Notes: a model not told the origin generated them from the letters alone. A stretch of 64,000 bases of DNA from UBA6136 sp964386975 (GCA_964386975.1 CAYLUS010000001.1:62001-126000); one strand, 5' to 3'; counted from the first letter of the stretch, positions 1 through 8,542 are shown. Translations and numbers: made by a program.

Positions 1-1509
1 ATGCGCGGCATGTCCGTCGGCATTTTTCCGCTCTCCAATGTTGAACCTGCGCTGATTGCAATTGAAATTCAGAAAATTCTGGGTGATACGAATAAAGGAC
101 CCATCGCCGGCCTCTTGAGAATCCTACCCATCGATCGACTCAACGCAATCATGGCGATCACGCCGCAACCACGGTATCTCGAAGAGATTGCAAATTGGGT
201 TGTCCGATTGGATCGTTACAGTCAAAACCGCATGGGATCCATCCATGTGTACCGGCTGCAAAATGTCGATGCAATTGAAATGGCCAAGACCTTGAGCAAC
301 ATCTTCGGGGGCAGTGGCAGTCAGTCTGGTAGCCGCGCATCCCTGAGGCCGGGTTTCCAGGACAGTAGCATCGGTGCCAGCAGCGCCAATACGCCCAACT
401 CCGGGGGCAGTGGCTTCAGCAATTCATCCGGCGATCTCGGCTCCAGCCCTTCTGGCGATCTGGGCTATGGGACCTCCAGCGGCGGCTTTGGCTCCAGCAT
501 GGGCCCCAATACCGGGGGGGGCTTCAATGGTGGCGGATTCAATTCCGGCGGCGCCCTTTCTGGGACTGGCACCACCGCTGGTGGGCTAGGNNNNNNNNNN
601 NNNNNNNNNNNNNNNNNNNNNNNNNNNNNNNNNNNNNNNNNNNNNNNNNNNNNNNNNNNNNNNNNNNNNNNNNNNNNNNNNNNNNNNNNNTCGCTCACGG
701 ATAGCCTTCAATACGGCATCAAGTGGTACTTCCAGCAACAACAAAATAATTTCGGCCTGTTCGGCAAGGATCTGATCTCCAATCAAGCCATCGCGGCTGG
801 CGTAGATGCCGCAACCCAAACCGCTCTTTATGGAAGTTCCTCGACCTTCGCCTACGCTTTCATGGCCAAGGATGTAAAGATTCTGCTTGAAGCGCAAGCG
901 GACAAGGGCAAGGTCAACATGCTTTCATCGCCCTCGGTCATGGTGCAGAACAATCAGGAAGCCTCCATGCGAGTGGGCGATCAGGTACCCACCCTGACCG
1001 GCTCTGTCTCGAATACCATCAACACCAATAACGTGGTTCAATCCATTCAGTATCGGGATACCGGTGTATTGCTGAATGTCAGGCCGCGGGTCAATGCCTC
1101 GGGTCTGGTGAATCTGGATATCATCCAGACCGTCAGCAACGTGACTGCCGCGAACCCGGTGAGCAATGCGCAAATCAACTCCCCGACGTTTGCGCAACGG
1201 CAAATCAAGAGCAACGTGGCTGTTCAGGATGGAGAGACACTGGTTCTCGGAGGGCTAATCAAGGAGGACACATCGAATCTTCGATCGGGCATTCCTCTGC
1301 TCTATGAACTTCCCGTGATTGGCGACCTGTTCGGCAGCACCAAGATGAACACCCTTCGACAGGAACTCGTGGTTCTTCTGACGCCCCGGGTGATCGACAG
1401 CCAGCGCCGCGGGCGTGAGATCACCAATGAGTTCCGTCGCCAACTGACCGGACTTTACGACCCCAACCCGAATACCGGCGGTAGCCCGGGAACGGCCATG
1501 ACTCCCTGA
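1..1509 (+). CDS. gspD: Type II secretion secretin GspD, 5'-truncated and interrupted by an assembly gap
   Basis: This is the C-terminal part of the outer-membrane secretin ring of the type II secretion system. The frame is open at the left edge and begins inside the periplasmic N2/N3 region, so the true start lies outside the window; the ATG at base 1 is incidental. A Gly/Ser-rich linker follows (about residues 100-197), then the N gap, then the secretin domain. Recognisable secretin parts are the SLTDSLQYGIKW strand, the LSSPSVMVQNNQEA segment, QYRDTGVLLNVRPRV and the closing GGLIKEDTSN...PVIGDLFGS...LVVLLTPRVI. No other gsp gene is visible here; they may lie to the left. The reading frame stays open across the 100 N, but the gap length is not real information. 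Family assignment is firm; whether it is strictly gspD rather than another secretin is inferred from the GspD-like C-terminus. Confidence 0.9.
   Translation: MRGMSVGIFPLSNVEPALIAIEIQKILGDTNKGPIAGLLRILPIDRLNAIMAITPQPRYLEEIANWVVRLDRYSQNRMGSIHVYRLQNVDAIEMAKTLSNIFGGSGSQSGSRASLRPGFQDSSIGASSANTPNSGGSGFSNSSGDLGSSPSGDLGYGTSSGGFGSSMGPNTGGGFNGGGFNSGGALSGTGTTAGGLXXXXXXXXXXXXXXXXXXXXXXXXXXXXXXXXXXSLTDSLQYGIKWYFQQQQNNFGLFGKDLISNQAIAAGVDAATQTALYGSSSTFAYAFMAKDVKILLEAQADKGKVNMLSSPSVMVQNNQEASMRVGDQVPTLTGSVSNTINTNNVVQSIQYRDTGVLLNVRPRVNASGLVNLDIIQTVSNVTAANPVSNAQINSPTFAQRQIKSNVAVQDGETLVLGGLIKEDTSNLRSGIPLLYELPVIGDLFGSTKMNTLRQELVVLLTPRVIDSQRRGREITNEFRRQLTGLYDPNPNTGGSPGTAMTP
591..690. other. Assembly gap of exactly 100 N inside gspD
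   Basis: One hundred consecutive N, the usual placeholder for a gap of unknown size. It falls directly after a repetitive Gly/Ser-coding stretch (about 390-590) and before the first strand of the secretin core. Secretins normally carry roughly 45 residues of N3 and linker between these points, more than the 33 codons the placeholder allows. The true gap is therefore probably longer than shown. Confidence 0.95.
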
Positions 1510-1532
1510 CCCGCACAGCCACCAAAACTTCC

Positions 1533-1814
1533 ATGAAAAAACACCTCGCTCTCACAGTCCTGCTAGTGCTCAGCGGCGTTTCGGCCACACTCTGGGCGGA
1601 GCCGGACGGCGAGGCGCAACTCAAGGCCACACAGGACCACCTGCTAAAAATGCATGACCTATCGACGCGAATCCTTGCCTGCAAGGAGCCCCAACAGAGG
1701 GAGCGACTGAAGGCCGAGCAGCGGGAACTGATGCGCGCCTTTGACCAGGCTCACCAGCATCTCGTAAAAAACCATCTCGAGAACATCAGGAAGTCCCAGC
1801 CGACCCCGAAGTGA
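1533..1814 (+). CDS. Small exported protein of unknown function
   Basis: Predicted protein of 93 aa that I do not recognise. Residues 1-22 form a clear Sec signal peptide (MKKH, hydrophobic LALTVLLVLSGVSATLW, cleavage near AEP). The mature part is a short, charged, probably helical protein of about 70 residues rich in Lys, Glu, Gln and His, with a single Cys (residue 50). It starts 23 bases after the gspD stop, so it could be cotranscribed with gspD, but no strong ribosome-binding site is visible. Its last 29 bases overlap the end of the convergent GNAT gene. The signal peptide makes a real gene likely; function is open. Confidence 0.65.
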   Translation: MKKHLALTVLLVLSGVSATLWAEPDGEAQLKATQDHLLKMHDLSTRILACKEPQQRERLKAEQRELMRAFDQAHQHLVKNHLENIRKSQPTPK

Positions 1815-2325
1815 TGTCCAATGCCATCACCGCATCCTCGTAAAAGAAACCACACCCTGCATCAGTGGTTTCGTAACGGATGATGTTAAAGCCCGCCCTC
1901 TGATAGGCCTTGATCGCCCTTTGGTTCTTGCGAAAAACATATAACCAAAGGTGCGAGCAGCCTGCCTCGATGCAGAGGCTCTTTAACGCTTCAATGACTC
2001 GCTGCCCATGACCCTGCCCCTGGTCTTGGGGCCGAAGATAAAGCTTACCCAGGCGAGCCGTTGCTGATGAGGGGTCTAGCCGAAGCGAGCAGAATCCAAT
2101 CCGCTCACCGCCTTTTACAACCCAGAAATAACGACCGCCCTGCTGCATGTCTTGCAACATGGCCTCCTCGGAATAGGCCGCCGCCCAGAAATGCGCTGCC
2201 TCCCCGGGAGCCAGAACCTCTGGCACATAGGACTGAGCCCAGATCGTCTTGGAAAACGCGGATACCTGCGCCAGTTCAGATGGCGCCAAGGGGGTGAGGG
2301 TAGCCCCCAATCGCAGGCCGTTCAT
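1786..2325 (-). CDS. GNAT-family N-acetyltransferase
   Basis: Predicted 179-aa acetyltransferase of the GNAT fold, transferring an acetyl group from acetyl-CoA to an unknown amine. The acetyl-CoA-binding motif A is visible in LGKLYLRPQDQGQGHGQRVIEAL, with the Q/RxxGxG/A-type pyrophosphate loop, followed by the AIKAYQRAGF motif typical of the family. The start was placed at 2325, where ATG overlaps the stop of the upstream Nif3-like gene (ATGA); an ATG 30 bases further upstream is less likely. The overlap suggests translational coupling in a Nif3-GNAT unit. The 3' end overlaps the convergent small exported gene by 29 bases. Substrate cannot be told from sequence. Confidence 0.85.
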   Translation of the reverse strand: MNGLRLGATLTPLAPSELAQVSAFSKTIWAQSYVPEVLAPGEAAHFWAAAYSEEAMLQDMQQGGRYFWVVKGGERIGFCSLRLDPSSATARLGKLYLRPQDQGQGHGQRVIEALKSLCIEAGCSHLWLYVFRKNQRAIKAYQRAGFNIIRYETTDAGCGFFYEDAVMALDITSGSAGTS

Positions 2326-3098
2326 GCGGGATTCCCGCTTGGAATAAAAAAGCACTCAAGTTGAAATCGCGCGGCAATCTCATCCATCAGTGCCTGGATA
2401 CCGAACTGTTCGGTTGCGTGGTGTCCGCCGGCAAACATATGGATACCCGCCTCCTGACTGTCATGCCAATCATGCTCACTGATCTCCCCGGTGAGATAGC
2501 CATCCAGCCCCTCCTTCAGGGCCAAGCGCCAGTCCTTGTTCGCGCCTCCGGTAATAATGCCAAGGGTCTGAACCACCTGACCCGGGTCCGGTGAAGCCAG
2601 AATGACCGGGTGATCGAGTATCTTCTCCAGCAGCGCTTGCAGGGATTTCGCGCTCAGACCGGGGGAGAAATGTCCCTTTACACCCGTCGGCGCACCCTGA
2701 TGGTCCCCAAACGGCGCATGACCAGCAAGACCGATGCGCCTTGCAAGCTCGGCTGCGTTGCCAATCTCCGGATGGGCATCCAAAGGCAGGTGGTAGGCCA
2801 TAAGACTGATATCGTGGCGGACCAGCGGGAACACTCGCCGCGCGTATGGCCCTGTCAGCACTTTCGGCTGCTGGAAATTCCAGAAGAGTCCATGATGAAC
2901 AATCAGGGCATCGGCTTTCAATCGTACCGCCGCCTCACTCGCCTCGCGTGTCGCTGAAACGGAAAAGGCCACTCTGGAAATGCGCTGACTCCCCTCAATC
3001 TGAAGACCATTAGGCCCGTAATCGGTATAGGCACCCACGCCCAGTCGATTATTCAGGTAATCGACCAGCAGATCCCGCTCCACGGATGCTCTCACCAT
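2322..3098 (-). CDS. Nif3-like dinuclear metal centre protein
   Basis: Predicted 258-aa member of the Nif3/YbgI family, widely conserved hexameric cytoplasmic proteins with a two-metal site; E. coli YbgI is the reference and a GTP cyclohydrolase I type 2 label is often attached without firm proof. Metal-ligand motifs are visible: the HHGLFW segment near residue 68, a DAHPEIGNA segment, and GGHHATEQFG near the C-terminus. Family-typical opening YLNNRLGVGAYTDYGPNGLQIEG supports the start. It ends in an ATGA overlap with the GNAT gene. Biochemical role is not settled for the family. Confidence 0.9.
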   Translation of the reverse strand: MVRASVERDLLVDYLNNRLGVGAYTDYGPNGLQIEGSQRISRVAFSVSATREASEAAVRLKADALIVHHGLFWNFQQPKVLTGPYARRVFPLVRHDISLMAYHLPLDAHPEIGNAAELARRIGLAGHAPFGDHQGAPTGVKGHFSPGLSAKSLQALLEKILDHPVILASPDPGQVVQTLGIITGGANKDWRLALKEGLDGYLTGEISEHDWHDSQEAGIHMFAGGHHATEQFGIQALMDEIAARFQLECFFIPSGNPA

Positions 3099-3117
3099 TT
3101 GTCACCCTCCCTATTTT

Positions 3118-3915
3118 TCAGCCCCTTGTGGGCAACCACTGACCACGCCCAAGGCGCTTGGCACCTGATAGCGCAGCATAAGTGGCCTTTTGACCCCTCT
3201 CGATCGCCAGCGCAAGCGGCATCTCAAGCGCCATAAAAGCCGCAATACTGGCCGCAAGCGTGCACCCTGAGCCATGATAATCGTACGGAAGCCGGGCAAA
3301 GCGATAATCCTGACGCGCGCTGGATCCATACCAGCGATTGACGACTTGGATGCTCTCTTCATGCGTCCCGGTAATCAGCACGTTCGGGCATCCCATGGCC
3401 TGAATCCTCACTGCGGATTCATCCAGCATCTCCACACCCGCAAGACGCCTGGCTTCAAGGCTATTGGGAGTTACCAGCCGTGTTTGCGGCAATATGCGCT
3501 CCGTCAGAACCTCGAGCAGGGCACGTTGCGCAAGGTCACGCCCCCCACCCGCAGCCAGGACCGGATCAAGAACCACAGGCACGTGCGCATGGTCCTCAAG
3601 GATCGATGCAACAGCCAAGGCGATCTCGGCCGAACCTAAAAGACCGATCTTGAAGACATCCACGGTGCAGTCTTTTAGGAGGCAATCGGCCTGTCGCAGA
3701 AAATGCTGCGGGTCTTGCGGATAGACAGCAAGCACATCCTGCGTATCCTGTGCAGTGAGTGCGGTGATCAGCGTCAGGGCATGCACACCCTGCGCCCGGA
3801 TGGATTCAATGTCCGCCTGAATGCCCGCACCGCCGGTCGGATCATGACCCGAGAGGCTGAGTACAACAGGCGGTCGCCTCGAGGAGGTATGCGTTTCGTC
3901 TGGAAAAATAGTCAT
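3118..3915 (-). CDS. thiD: Hydroxymethylpyrimidine/phosphomethylpyrimidine kinase ThiD
   Basis: 265-aa kinase that phosphorylates HMP and HMP-phosphate in thiamine biosynthesis, a cytoplasmic ribokinase-like enzyme. The diagnostic N-terminal motif SGHDPTGGAGIQADIESI is at about residues 22-39, the VLDPVLAAGGG segment is near 116-126 and the C-terminal anion-hole motif YHGSGCTLAASIAAF is near 213-227. The first 15 residues extend slightly beyond the usual family start. No other thi gene lies nearby. It is transcribed divergently from alaC across a 112-base AT-rich spacer and is followed after 19 bases by the Nif3-like gene, so the minus-strand order is thiD-nif3-GNAT. Confidence 0.93.
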   Translation of the reverse strand: MTIFPDETHTSSRRPPVVLSLSGHDPTGGAGIQADIESIRAQGVHALTLITALTAQDTQDVLAVYPQDPQHFLRQADCLLKDCTVDVFKIGLLGSAEIALAVASILEDHAHVPVVLDPVLAAGGGRDLAQRALLEVLTERILPQTRLVTPNSLEARRLAGVEMLDESAVRIQAMGCPNVLITGTHEESIQVVNRWYGSSARQDYRFARLPYDYHGSGCTLAASIAAFMALEMPLALAIERGQKATYAALSGAKRLGRGQWLPTRG

Positions 3916-3975
3916 GCAAAATGACCCAAAACCAGTAGAAGACCGTGGATCTCCAGGAACATCGCGATTCTCAAG

Positions 3976-4004
3976 TTGACAGCCCTCAGGGTGCTCGGTA
4001 ATTT
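3976..4004 (+). promoter_or_regulatory. Candidate sigma70 promoter for alaC-hom-thrC
   Basis: A perfect TTGACA -35 box (3976-3981) lies 17 bases from TAATTT (3999-4004), a weak 3/6 match to the -10 consensus. It sits in the AT-rich spacer between thiD and alaC, upstream of the alaC start. The -10 weakness keeps confidence low. Confidence 0.35.
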
Positions 4005-4027
4005 TAAAGGTTATCTCTTATATAATT

Positions 4028-5242
4028 ATGTCCTCCCGAGCAGCCCCCGAGTCTAGGATGGAAGAATTTCAACGCATCAAACGCCTGCCACCCTACGTCT
4101 TCAACATCGTCAATGAACTCAAGGCCAAGCAGCGAGCAGACGCGGTCGATATCATTGATTTCGGCATGGGCAATCCGGACCGGGCCACGCCCCAGCATAT
4201 CGTAGACAAACTGGTTGAGGTTTCCCAAAAGGGCGCCGCACACCGTTACTCGGTCTCAAAAGGCATCATTCGACTCCGCAAGGCCATCTGCGGATGGTAC
4301 CTGCGCCGTTTTGGAGTCGAACTGGACCCGGACACCCAGGCCATCGTCACCATCGGCTCCAAAGAGGGTCTTGCCCATCTGGCCATGGCCACCATGGGGC
4401 CCGGCGATGCCGCGCTGGTACCCAATCCTGCCTACCCGATCCATCCCTATGGCTTCGTCCTCGCGGGCGCCGACGTGCGGCACGTGCCATTGGTCCCCGG
4501 CGTGGACTTCTTTGAGGAACTTGAAAAGGCCATCAAGACATCCTGGCCCAAACCCAAAATGCTGGTGCTTAACTTTCCCGGCAACCCGACGACCCAATGT
4601 GTCGATCTCGAGTTTTTTGAGAAGGTGGTTGCCCTCGCGCGTGAGTACAAAATCTGGGTGGTCCACGATATCGCCTACGCCGATATCGTTTTTGACGGCT
4701 ATGTCGCGCCATCCATTCTTCAGGTGCCAGGGGCAACGGATGTTGCGGTCGAATTTTTCACCCTATCCAAAAGCTACAACATGCCCGGCTGGCGCGTCGG
4801 GTTCATGTGTGGCAACCGGGAACTGGTCGCTGCCTTGGGTCGCATCAAGTCCTACCTTGACTACGGTACCTTCGCACCCATTCAGGTCGCCGCCATCACG
4901 GCACTGGAAGGTCCTCAAGACTGCGTCCAAGAGATCTGCGACATTTATAAAAGCCGTCGCGATGTACTTTGGTCCAGCCTTGCATCGATCGGGTGGGAAA
5001 TCGAAAAGCCCAAGGCAACCATGTTCATGTGGGCACCGATACCGGAACAATACCGCCATATGGGCTCGCTGGAATTTGCCAAAAAGTTGCTCCTAGAAGC
5101 TCAGGTTGCGGTATCGCCGGGCATTGGATTTGGTGAGTTTGGGGATGACCATGTCCGTTTCAGCCTCATTGAAAATGAGCACCGGACTCGCCAGGCCGTC
5201 CGGGGCATCAAGAACATGATGCGCAAGGACAGCGCTGTCTAG
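4028..5242 (+). CDS. alaC: Alanine transaminase AlaC (class I/II aminotransferase)
   Basis: PLP-dependent aminotransferase of the AlaC/YfdZ type, making alanine from pyruvate with glutamate as donor. It closely follows E. coli AlaC: RIKRLPPYVFNIVNELK opening, DIIDFGMGNPD, TIGSKEGLAHL, NPAYPIH, VHDIAYADIVFDG and the PLP-lysine motif FFTLSKSYNMPGWRVGF (about residues 240-256). Length as the frame stands is 404 aa. The start is ambiguous: ATG at 4028 gives ten extra residues, while ATG at 4058 begins at MEEFQRIKRLPP and matches the family better; neither has a strong ribosome-binding site. It heads a three-gene amino-acid block with hom and thrC, an arrangement common in gamma- and betaproteobacteria. 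Confidence 0.92.
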   Translation: MSSRAAPESRMEEFQRIKRLPPYVFNIVNELKAKQRADAVDIIDFGMGNPDRATPQHIVDKLVEVSQKGAAHRYSVSKGIIRLRKAICGWYLRRFGVELDPDTQAIVTIGSKEGLAHLAMATMGPGDAALVPNPAYPIHPYGFVLAGADVRHVPLVPGVDFFEELEKAIKTSWPKPKMLVLNFPGNPTTQCVDLEFFEKVVALAREYKIWVVHDIAYADIVFDGYVAPSILQVPGATDVAVEFFTLSKSYNMPGWRVGFMCGNRELVAALGRIKSYLDYGTFAPIQVAAITALEGPQDCVQEICDIYKSRRDVLWSSLASIGWEIEKPKATMFMWAPIPEQYRHMGSLEFAKKLLLEAQVAVSPGIGFGEFGDDHVRFSLIENEHRTRQAVRGIKNMMRKDSAV

Positions 5243-5283
5243 CCACCCATTCCATCGGCCCCTTGTCCACAGAGGATAAATAC

Positions 5284-6594
5284 GTGAAACCCGTCAAAAT
5301 CGGTCTGCTCGGACTTGGCACCGTGGGTGGTGGCACCGTCACCGTCCTTAAGCGCAATGCCGGCGAAATCACCCGCAGGGCCGGTCGCGAGATTCAGATT
5401 CTGGCCGCTTCCGCTCGTGACATCCGGCGCAAGCGGGATTTCGACATGCAGGGGATCGCGCTCTATGAGGATCCTTTTGACGTTGTCAATCACCCAGATA
5501 TCGATGTTGTCGTCGAACTAATGGGCGGCATTACGCCTGCCAAGGAATTGGTCCTCAAGGCACTTGAAAACGGCAAGCATGTCGTGACCGCAAACAAGGC
5601 CCTGATCGCCCTCCATGGGAATGAGATCTTTCAAAAAGCCAGCGAAAAAGGACTCATGGTCGCCTTCGAAGCAGCGGTGGCCGGAGGAATTCCAATCATC
5701 AAGGCGATCCGAGAGGGCCTTGCAGGCAACACCGTCGAGTGGCTGGCAGGCATCATCAACGGCACGTGCAATTTCATTCTGACGGAGATGCGCGACAAGG
5801 GCCGAAGCTTTGAGGATGTCCTTCACGACGCACAAGCCCTGGGCTATGCCGAACAAGATCCAACTTTCGATGTTGAAGGCATTGATGCGGCGCACAAACT
5901 CACCATTCTGGCTTCCATTGCCTTCGGTATCCCTCTTCAGTTCAACACCCTGTATATCGAGGGGATTCGCTCGGTCGGCGCACTCGATGTTCGCTACGCG
6001 GAGGCGCTGGGCTACCGCATCAAGTTACTGGGCATCGCCAGACGCCGGGAAAACGGCATTGAACTCCGTGTCCATCCCACCCTGATACCCGAGCGTCGAC
6101 TGATTGCGAGCGTCAATGGCGTAATGAATGCCGTCCTGGTCAAGGGCGATGCCGTCGGTCCCACCCTCTACTATGGCGCCGGCGCCGGGGCTGAACCGAC
6201 CGCCTCATCCGTGGTCGCCGACCTCGTTGATGTGGTCCGCACGATGACGTCAGACCCCGAAAACCGGGTTCCACACCTGGCATTCCAGCCCTCTGCCATC
6301 ACGGCGCTTCCGATCCTTGGAATCGAGGATGTGCACACCGCCTACTACCTCCGCTTGAGCGCCAGTGATCAGCCCGGCGTTCTTGCAGACGTGACCCGGA
6401 TTCTTGCCAACCATGGCATCAGCATCGAGGCGGTCTTGCAGAAGGAGCCACCCGCAGGCGAGTCGCAATTGCCAGTCATCATGCTCACGCAACCGGTGGT
6501 CGAACGCGAGATGAACGCCGCCATCGGCGAAATCGAGGCGCTTTCGACGATTCAAGCGCCGGTCCGAAAGATTCGCGTCGAAACGCTGGGCTAA
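5284..6594 (+). CDS. hom: Homoserine dehydrogenase
   Basis: 436-aa monofunctional homoserine dehydrogenase, reducing aspartate semialdehyde to homoserine for threonine and methionine synthesis. It shows the N-terminal Rossmann motif KIGLLGLGTVGGG, the NADP-binding VTANKALIA segment, the catalytic-domain motifs NGTCNFILT and YGAGAGAEPTASSVVADLVD, and a C-terminal ACT domain (from about residue 360, YYLRLSASDQPGVLADVTRIL) that usually mediates threonine feedback. I chose the GTG at 5284: it has AGAGG eight bases upstream and gives a protein starting VKPVKIGLLG, whereas the upstream TTG at 5263 has no ribosome-binding site. It lies between alaC and thrC, separated by 41 and 42 bases. Confidence 0.94.
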   Translation: MKPVKIGLLGLGTVGGGTVTVLKRNAGEITRRAGREIQILAASARDIRRKRDFDMQGIALYEDPFDVVNHPDIDVVVELMGGITPAKELVLKALENGKHVVTANKALIALHGNEIFQKASEKGLMVAFEAAVAGGIPIIKAIREGLAGNTVEWLAGIINGTCNFILTEMRDKGRSFEDVLHDAQALGYAEQDPTFDVEGIDAAHKLTILASIAFGIPLQFNTLYIEGIRSVGALDVRYAEALGYRIKLLGIARRRENGIELRVHPTLIPERRLIASVNGVMNAVLVKGDAVGPTLYYGAGAGAEPTASSVVADLVDVVRTMTSDPENRVPHLAFQPSAITALPILGIEDVHTAYYLRLSASDQPGVLADVTRILANHGISIEAVLQKEPPAGESQLPVIMLTQPVVEREMNAAIGEIEALSTIQAPVRKIRVETLG

Positions 6595-6636
6595 TCAGTC
6601 GCCCGGCACACGTTCCACCCCATACTTCCCCAGGTA

Positions 6637-7779
6637 ATGACTTCAACTACCCGCTATACCGGCCTCATCGACAAATACCGTGACCGCCTGCCGGTTGCCC
6701 CATCCACGCGGGCAATTAGCCTCTGTGAAGGCAACACGCCCCTGATTGAACTGGTCAACCTTCCGCGCCTGGTGGGCAAGAACGTCAGAATGTTCGTCAA
6801 ATTTGAAGGCTTGAACCCAACGGGTTCATTCAAGGACCGGGGCATGACGATGGCGGTCACCAAGGCGGTTGAAGCAGGCAGCAAGGCGATTGTCTGCGCC
6901 TCCACCGGCAATACCTCTGCGGCGGCGGCAGCCTATGCCGCAAGAGCGGACATCCGCTGCTTTGTCCTCATTCCCGACGGCAAGATTGCCCTTGGAAAAT
7001 TGGCCCAGGCCATGATCCACGGCGCCAAGGTGCTCCAAATCCAGGGCAACTTCGATGATGGCATGCGACTGGTCAAGGAGATCGCAGATCATGCGCCTGT
7101 CACCATCGTCAATTCCATCAACCCGTATCGGTTGCAAGGACAAAAAACCGCCTCGTTCGAAATCATCGAGGCGCTTGGGCGGGCCCCCGACTACCACTGC
7201 CTTCCGGTCGGCAATGCCGGCAACATCACAGCCCACTGGATTGGCTACACCGAAGCGACTGTCGCCCCCGGGCACAAGCCGACGGATGCCTGTGCCTTCT
7301 GTGAAGGACAGTGTCAATACACTGCAATCGGCCAACTCGCTTCGAACCGGCCAGTCATGGTGGGTTATCAGGCCTCTGGCGCCGCCCCCTTCCTGCGCGG
7401 TCATATGGTCGATGCGCCTGAAACGGTCGCGACCGCGATCCGCATCGGTCATCCTCAGTCCTGGACTCAGGCTTGGGCCGCCCAGAAAGAGTCGGGAGGT
7501 TGGTTTGATGAGATCAGCGATGCTGAAATCCTCAGCACGCAGCGGCTGCTCTCAGAACGGGAAGGGGTGTTCTGCGAGCCGGCATCGGCAACCTCCGTTG
7601 CCGGTGCCCTCAGGGACATTCGCTCCGGTAAAATTGCAGAAGGAAAGACCGTGGTTTGCACCCTAACCGGCACAGGACTCAAAGATCCGGATACGGCCAT
7701 CGGGCAATGTGACACACAACCCAGCAAGGTCCCGGCAACCCTGGATGCTGTGAAGCACGCCATTCTCGAGTCCATGTAA
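6637..7779 (+). CDS. thrC: Threonine synthase with an unusual cysteine-bearing insertion
   Basis: 380-aa PLP enzyme converting O-phosphohomoserine to threonine. PLP-lysine motif GSFKDRGMTMAV places the Schiff-base Lys at residue 66; ASTGNTSAAAAAYAARA and LPVGNAGNITAHWIGY are the phosphate and PLP loops. Between GNAGNITAHWIGY and the conserved GYQASGAAP segment there is an extra loop (about residues 209-238) containing Cys219, Cys222 and Cys226 (CxxCxxxC) that the standard family lacks as far as I recall. It is the last gene of the alaC-hom-thrC block and converges on yjdM. A GC-rich inverted repeat (7795-7800 with 7812-7817) between the two stops has no T-run and is a poor terminator. Confidence 0.93.
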   Translation: MTSTTRYTGLIDKYRDRLPVAPSTRAISLCEGNTPLIELVNLPRLVGKNVRMFVKFEGLNPTGSFKDRGMTMAVTKAVEAGSKAIVCASTGNTSAAAAAYAARADIRCFVLIPDGKIALGKLAQAMIHGAKVLQIQGNFDDGMRLVKEIADHAPVTIVNSINPYRLQGQKTASFEIIEALGRAPDYHCLPVGNAGNITAHWIGYTEATVAPGHKPTDACAFCEGQCQYTAIGQLASNRPVMVGYQASGAAPFLRGHMVDAPETVATAIRIGHPQSWTQAWAAQKESGGWFDEISDAEILSTQRLLSEREGVFCEPASATSVAGALRDIRSGKIAEGKTVVCTLTGTGLKDPDTAIGQCDTQPSKVPATLDAVKHAILESM

Positions 7780-7817
7780 AGTCCGGGGCAAACCGCCGCA
7801 CCGGCGTTCGATGCGGC

Positions 7818-8153
7818 TTAGGCCTTACGTAAAAAGCAGGCTTTCAGCAGATAACTGGTCTGGTCGATCTTGACGTCGACCTCGTGGTCGCCGTCACGCA
7901 AACGGATATTCTTGGCCTTGGTGCCCTTTTTCAAGGTGACCGATGACCCTTTGACCTTGAGATCCTTGATCAGAAGGACAGAATCACCGTCTTGAAGCCA
8001 GTTTCCATTCGCATCAAGCACCCCGTCCTGGTCCGCGGGGTCAGCCTCCGTTGATTCGACCTGCCATTCGTGAAAGCAGTCCGGACATGCAAACTGCTGC
8101 CCATCGTGATAGGCATTCCCCATCCCGCAGGCCGGGCAGACAGGACCTGTCAC
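7818..8153 (-). CDS. yjdM: YjdM/PhnA-type zinc-ribbon protein
   Basis: 111-aa protein of the YjdM family (older name PhnA, from the phosphonate region of E. coli; it is not phosphonoacetate hydrolase). The N-terminus has a zinc ribbon: CPACGMG and CPDCFHEW. The C-terminal domain holds the family motif VLDANGNWLQDGDSVLLIKDLKVKG. The start is GTG at 8153, overlapping the queF stop by four bases (GTGA), so translation is probably coupled to queF. Molecular function of the family is not established. Confidence 0.9.
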   Translation of the reverse strand: MTGPVCPACGMGNAYHDGQQFACPDCFHEWQVESTEADPADQDGVLDANGNWLQDGDSVLLIKDLKVKGSSVTLKKGTKAKNIRLRDGDHEVDVKIDQTSYLLKACFLRKA

Positions 8154-8542
8154 GGCAGTTGCACGACTGGTTTGGCGCTCCAGCCCGGCTTTTGGTGCTC
8201 CGCCACGACCGCCGTATATACCCCCCCCCTGACGTTGAAGCGGGCGGTTAAGCGCATGAATCGAGGCGATGTCGCACGAACCAAATCATCCAAAATCCGG
8301 TTGGTCACGGCCTCATGAAAAGCGCCTTCGTCGCGGTAAGACCAAATGTAGAGTTTCAGGGATTTCAATTCCACACAGTGTTGATCGGGTACATATTCCA
8401 GGTGCAGGGTGGCAAAATCGGGCTGACCGGTCTTCGGACACAGACAGGTGAACTCCGGCATGTCAATCCGTATGGTGAAGTCCCGTCCAGGCTGGGGATT
8501 GTCGAAGGTTTCAAGATTTTTGGTAGGTTGAGCGGTGGTCAT
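8150..8542 (-). CDS. queF: NADPH-dependent 7-cyano-7-deazaguanine reductase QueF (short form)
   Basis: 130-aa nitrile reductase that converts preQ0 to preQ1 in queuosine biosynthesis. It is the short, single-domain form (YkvM type), not the two-domain E. coli form. The catalytic Cys sits in FTCLCPKTGQPDFA (Cys35, with Asp42 as general acid), followed by the QueF motif ELKSLKLYIWSYRDE. I chose ATG at 8542 because it gives MTTAQPTKNLETF, consistent with the family start; a longer frame to 8587 adds unrelated residues. No other que genes lie in the window. It is divergent from smc and coupled to yjdM. Confidence 0.94.
   Translation of the reverse strand: MTTAQPTKNLETFDNPQPGRDFTIRIDMPEFTCLCPKTGQPDFATLHLEYVPDQHCVELKSLKLYIWSYRDEGAFHEAVTNRILDDLVRATSPRFMRLTARFNVRGGVYTAVVAEHQKPGWSAKPVVQLP

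Noticed and set aside
4021..4026. TATAAT as the alaC -10 box
   Set aside because: It is only one base from the ATG at 4028, has no matching -35, and would work only if the start is 4058; left unassigned.
4215..5096. Open frame of 293 codons on the plus strand
   Set aside because: Out-of-phase shadow of alaC, rich in Arg, Pro and Ser as expected from a shifted GC-rich gene.
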